Source: a virus. From it: a stretch of 26,212 nt of DNA. The notes under the pieces are model-generated. The model saw only the letters and a program-made list of their open reading frames with translations, was not told the origin of the DNA and did not search any database. This document shows, piece by piece, positions 24,401-26,212 of the stretch; within the stretch, counting starts at the first letter, position 1; each line of letters starts with the position of its first letter. The translations under genes and the position numbers were made by a program. The stretch covers positions 1 to 26,212 of IMG/VR virus record IMGVR_UViG_3300024346_008868; one strand, 5' to 3'.

Positions 24401-24970
24401 TCTGGAAATACAGCAACAGGTATTCCTGAATTAAAAATTGCAGTTCATGGTGATACGTGGAACACATCGGGTGTAGGTATTGAAGTGGTAGGGGTATATT
24501 CACCAATCACTGTAACGGGAAAAGAAGGTTTTTATCTTAGTTATAATACTACAGTCAAAGTAGACAACGTGATAGATTTAGGATTTACATACGATGGAAC
24601 TAGAAAAACTCAAGAACTTACAGACCCTCAAATCGCATCTTTAGAAAAATTAATAAAAGAAATAATCTCTCGTTACCCAAATATTCAAAAAGGTATTACT
24701 GGAAAAAATCTATGGAAACAAGTATTTGGACTTACAAAAGGAAAACCGGCAATAAATTCCACAGTAGAATCCTCTCAGTGGACTATAGCGAATACAAATA
24801 GAAGAATTAAAGCAGGTCTAGGAAAGAAAGGGGAAACAATCCAAAAACAAACAACAGATTATAAACAATACGGAATATTTGCTCACGCAACCGGAGGAGG
24901 TTCTCATACTGATATTCAACCAACTCCTAAAGTAGTTGCTATGTTAAAACGTTTAGGATACACAGAATAA
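21482..24970 (+). CDS. Baseplate hub protein fused to a C-terminal N-acetylmuramoyl-L-alanine amidase
   Basis: At 1162 residues this is the largest protein here. The N-terminal part contains a short Ser/Gly linker (about 62-80) and hub-like sequence (MPGIKSINITYLNRGTNARA, then HPGYNILVEWGHALYI at about 218-233). A Lys/Glu/Ala-rich helical insertion follows at about 335-425, then beta-rich hub sequence to about 905. Residues about 920-1162 match the Amidase_2/PGRP fold: ILHIVDGN with His 928, GIHYAVDRSGN near 968, IAVHGDTWNTSGVGIEVVG near 989-1000, and FAHATGGGSHTD with His 1135 and Asp 1144. His, His and Asp would bind zinc as in AmiD. It should cut the amide between MurNAc and the stem peptide at the tail tip during entry. 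In T4 a separate lysozyme (gp5) on gp27 does this job. Confidence 0.8.
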   Translation: MAEINAFSYPSFDQSVVEQIGLRQIYLGNNPIINNNPFTQQWKFNNSSWMRLASSVNLDISSDISGSSGSSGSSGTSGSKGKTPGKVEKLLQNIFPNATNIREYAGDKLAKSFILYGGVSELKNETINQQETLVSNLRSLNNTDYFINTNSSGNLINNFTYGFGGLSQGIRPMPGIKSINITYLNRGTNARAEIEIIAFTREQLAIIETLYLHPGYNILVEWGHALYIDNATGAIVQQDYNNTNALTKLFSGKQFDVGTMARIINNDSLARSGNYEGMFGPISNFNYKFNPDGTYTITVYMQSVGLLSESLKLNTSSANAKYQPNVSATLSELLDRKEKEEAELAKLTAARAIAKDVVVYAGSRQAIFDENHAQRDNTSQLVNQSKNKPPQTVQATRQESSTAAAEKVLAETQAEYDKLKNAEPAPDNVVSSLKFANILNYWLDSQRQTMDNYQKDNPPISILYDLLNAKNGLYRKGFETSSKNQKQELQKDSSITVINEPGTETYIRLGTLLQFISNNLLIYNAENTPIFTIDYAQKDNFCTRHNYSLSGDPTICFIQNPDVPVGIYSNSKERTVGDFLDKEFPFKKDSFLGYTMNIFVNLNFAAVASVQNVDSDGNVSLFNYLKQIMNGIKSSLGYVNDWEVSYDSLRNKITIKELAYIKAGDKESEEIAKFNIYGFEPASAGYSEGSFINSVDFNVTLDSKFQANAVTNANSQGEGGVLGEDTTAMATYNRGLTDRTFKSKFSLNLLNTTPEEKTPAQFNKEEIEKLNSLAGSFYGTRQSIDTNKIGEFTGVLKTVGNYLISYQIKKGNRNPKTVIPFDLSLSMMGLGGVKLFEKYTTDDKVLPPNFSDLNFIVKAVSHTITDNQWTTKIQSLAVAAGKETTYKDDTLYVKAVLQNQPSVASGNAWTGNEPQFRSRPTVNSIILHIVDGNPNSSAQEVVDYVGGFAKANELKKAKYDWWNKAGIHYAVDRSGNTATGIPELKIAVHGDTWNTSGVGIEVVGVYSPITVTGKEGFYLSYNTTVKVDNVIDLGFTYDGTRKTQELTDPQIASLEKLIKEIISRYPNIQKGITGKNLWKQVFGLTKGKPAINSTVESSQWTIANTNRRIKAGLGKKGETIQKQTTDYKQYGIFAHATGGGSHTDIQPTPKVVAMLKRLGYTE

Positions 24971-24974
24971 AATC

Positions 24975-25880
24975 ATGTACTACCCAAAAAGCAAAATACA
25001 AACCAATCTTTATACTAATGGATATGAATTAGCTTATCTTTCTACATTAAATAATTATGTAGGATTTTATTACAAAACATATGACGGAAAATATTTTAGC
25101 GGAAAAAGTAATGATGATGTAACTAGTGAAGAATTATTAGATATTAAACCAGCTATTGATTCAAGTGAAGAATACCAAACTAGTCCCGAGTTTGATAACA
25201 TTAATGCTACCTTACTTACTATTGGTTATAATCAAATGAATCTTCCTATTTTATCTAAATTACCAATCTTTATCTATTCTACTCCAACACAAGATAATTA
25301 TAAAAATGGTAGATTTGAAAGATATTTTGTTAGAAAATCAAATGAACCTAAATTTATTGAAATAGATAAATTACAATTTGAAAGATTTTTAAGTAAAGAT
25401 CCTCAATACGCTTGGCAGTTTTATATTCCTTTTTTCATGACTTGGTCGATTGGAGGGGATAAAGATAAAGTTAAAGAAACAAATTTTAGAATAGCATCTC
25501 AAATACAATCAAATAATAAAGTATATGGGTTTATTAAATACCTTGAATTAACTGGAGGATTTGATAAATTTTACAAATACACAGAAGCATCTAATTTATA
25601 CACCGCTGGTGGAGAATTTAAAACCGCTAATGGACAAAACTATATAGGAGATTATCACATCCATGATAGTAAAGGACCTATGATAGGTAAAACTCATATT
25701 AAAGAACCTCATGGATATCTATTTCCGATAAACGAAGCAATTTCTCCACGAGCAATAAATCAACAAAAAAATATAAAACAAATCCAATCCACAAGTAGTT
25801 ATAAACCAACCCCAATGAATATGGGTGGTGGATATGGTGGAGGTGGAGGAGGTGGCGGAGGTGGAGGAGGAGGTTATTAA
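24975..25880 (+). CDS. Probable virion protein with polyglycine C-terminus
   Basis: I do not recognise a named family. The 301-residue protein has a short N-terminal segment with LYTNGYELAYLSTLNNYVGF and YYKTYDGKYFSGKS, a Tyr/Phe-rich middle, and GGEFKTANGQNYIGDYHIHD followed by GPMIGKTHIKEPHGYLFPI at about 214-255. The YHIH...GPMIGxTH pattern with several histidines is, as I recall, found in structural proteins of marine phages and could bind metal. From about residue 283 the sequence is nearly pure glycine bounded by Tyr (GGGYGG to the end), a flexible or sticky tail. It follows the hub-amidase by 4 bases and is the last gene before the presumed replication region, so a baseplate or fibre-attachment role is plausible. 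Confidence 0.65.
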   Translation: MYYPKSKIQTNLYTNGYELAYLSTLNNYVGFYYKTYDGKYFSGKSNDDVTSEELLDIKPAIDSSEEYQTSPEFDNINATLLTIGYNQMNLPILSKLPIFIYSTPTQDNYKNGRFERYFVRKSNEPKFIEIDKLQFERFLSKDPQYAWQFYIPFFMTWSIGGDKDKVKETNFRIASQIQSNNKVYGFIKYLELTGGFDKFYKYTEASNLYTAGGEFKTANGQNYIGDYHIHDSKGPMIGKTHIKEPHGYLFPINEAISPRAINQQKNIKQIQSTSSYKPTPMNMGGGYGGGGGGGGGGGGGY

Positions 25881-25890
25881 ACTTGGAATT

Positions 25891-25932
25891 ATAACCTTGG
25901 CTTCGTATATTAACGGAGTAAATCAAGGTTAT
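25891..25932 (+). promoter_or_regulatory. Two-part stem-loop covering the start of the polymerase-like gene
   Basis: ATAACCTTG (25891-25899) pairs perfectly with CAAGGTTAT (25924-25932), whose last two bases are the A and T of the start codon. Inside, CTTCG (25901-25905) pairs with CGGAG (25914-25918), using one G-U pair, around an eight-base loop. CGGAG is the best Shine-Dalgarno-like sequence in the neighbourhood, 12 bases before the ATG. Both would be hidden when folded. The 50-base gap lacks the TATTTAT box found before the tail genes. Confidence 0.5.
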
Positions 25933-26212
25933 GTTTTGGATAATAGAAACGGAAGAATCACTTGAGTATTTAACTCATAAAACAATAACGGAAGCGTTTA
26001 TTGAGATTATTCCACTACACGATAACATACATCCTGCTTTAAACGACGTGTCTTTAGTGTATATAAGACCGTTTAACGACACAAAGGGTTATATGTTATG
26101 CGTTGACCATAGCGAGACATTCTCGCTGTATAAAACGGCTATAGACGCATTACTACAAAAAATAGATAAGGTGTGGGTGCGTGATAAGAAAACAGCATTG
26201 TATTATTTTCCT
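25931..26212 (+). CDS. Probable N-terminus of a phage DNA polymerase (3' truncated)
   Basis: The frame is open from the ATG at 25931 to the window edge, 94 codons. The protein starts MFWIIETEESLEYL and continues FIEIIPLHDNIHPALNDVSL, YIRPFNDTKGYMLCVDH, VWVRDKKTALYYFP. This pattern resembles the N-terminus of family A DNA polymerases from uncultured marine phages, as I remember them; no catalytic motif lies within the window, so the call is tentative. It could be another replication protein with the same N-terminal domain. Base composition differs from the genes before it: G+C reaches about 40 percent in places, with more GAC, ACG and GCG codons. The start lies inside a stem-loop, suggesting translational control. 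Nothing links it to the tail operon except strand. Confidence 0.5.
   Translation, partial: MFWIIETEESLEYLTHKTITEAFIEIIPLHDNIHPALNDVSLVYIRPFNDTKGYMLCVDHSETFSLYKTAIDALLQKIDKVWVRDKKTALYYFP

Noticed and set aside
25699-25926. Minus-strand open frame over the polyglycine region
   Set aside because: His/Leu-rich complement of the glycine codons, no family pattern, opposite strand.

Overview
The window looks like part of the genome of a tailed phage with a contractile tail (a myovirus of Caudoviricetes). It carries a tail sheath, tail tube, tape measure, tube-initiator-like protein, LysM-like baseplate protein and a baseplate hub fused to a peptidoglycan amidase, all on the + strand and closely packed. 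The DNA is very AT-rich. Most starts lack a Shine-Dalgarno sequence and are preceded only by A/T-rich leaders, which fits a Bacteroidota-type host, but this is a weak inference. The right edge opens into what resembles the N-terminus of a phage DNA polymerase.

Layout. (1) 1-11178: ten genes for sugar transfer and modification. They are a 5'-truncated family 2 glycosyltransferase, a glycosyltransferase-methyltransferase fusion, a UDP-galactopyranose-mutase-like flavoprotein, two related GT-A-like proteins, three FkbM-type methyltransferases, a 767-residue GT4-heptosyltransferase fusion and a free-standing heptosyltransferase paralogue. Several genes overlap by 1-10 bases, so this reads as one or two operons. 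(2) 11211-12312: a virion-type protein whose middle third is a serine-rich hexapeptide repeat, then a small coiled-coil protein. (3) 12370-24970: the tail module in the usual order of sheath, tube, chaperone/baseplate pair, tape measure, small repeat protein, tube initiator, LysM-like protein and hub-amidase. (4) 24975-25880: a probable virion protein with a polyglycine tail. (5) 25891-26212: a stem-loop covering the start codon of the polymerase-like gene.

How the parts may work together. The C-terminal half of the 767-residue protein and the whole 296-residue protein match the bacterial autotransporter heptosyltransferase family (TibC/AAH type), including the four-cysteine metal site. Enzymes of that family O-glycosylate serines on repetitive beta-helical proteins. 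The first gene after the sugar cluster encodes a protein with 66 serines in 121 residues. I infer a phage-encoded system that decorates its own virion protein with a glycan, which the FkbM methyltransferases and the mutase-like enzyme would help build or cap.

Regulation. A TATTTAT(A/C) box lies in all seven intergenic gaps of 30-95 bases that precede sugar, repeat-protein and tail genes. It is absent from the gap before the polymerase-like gene. Two stem-loops, one a classic intrinsic terminator, flank the tail-chaperone region. A run of seven T in that region could support a +1 frameshift joining two tail-chaperone reading frames. I saw no tRNA or rRNA genes, CRISPR arrays, insertion sequences or integrase genes.
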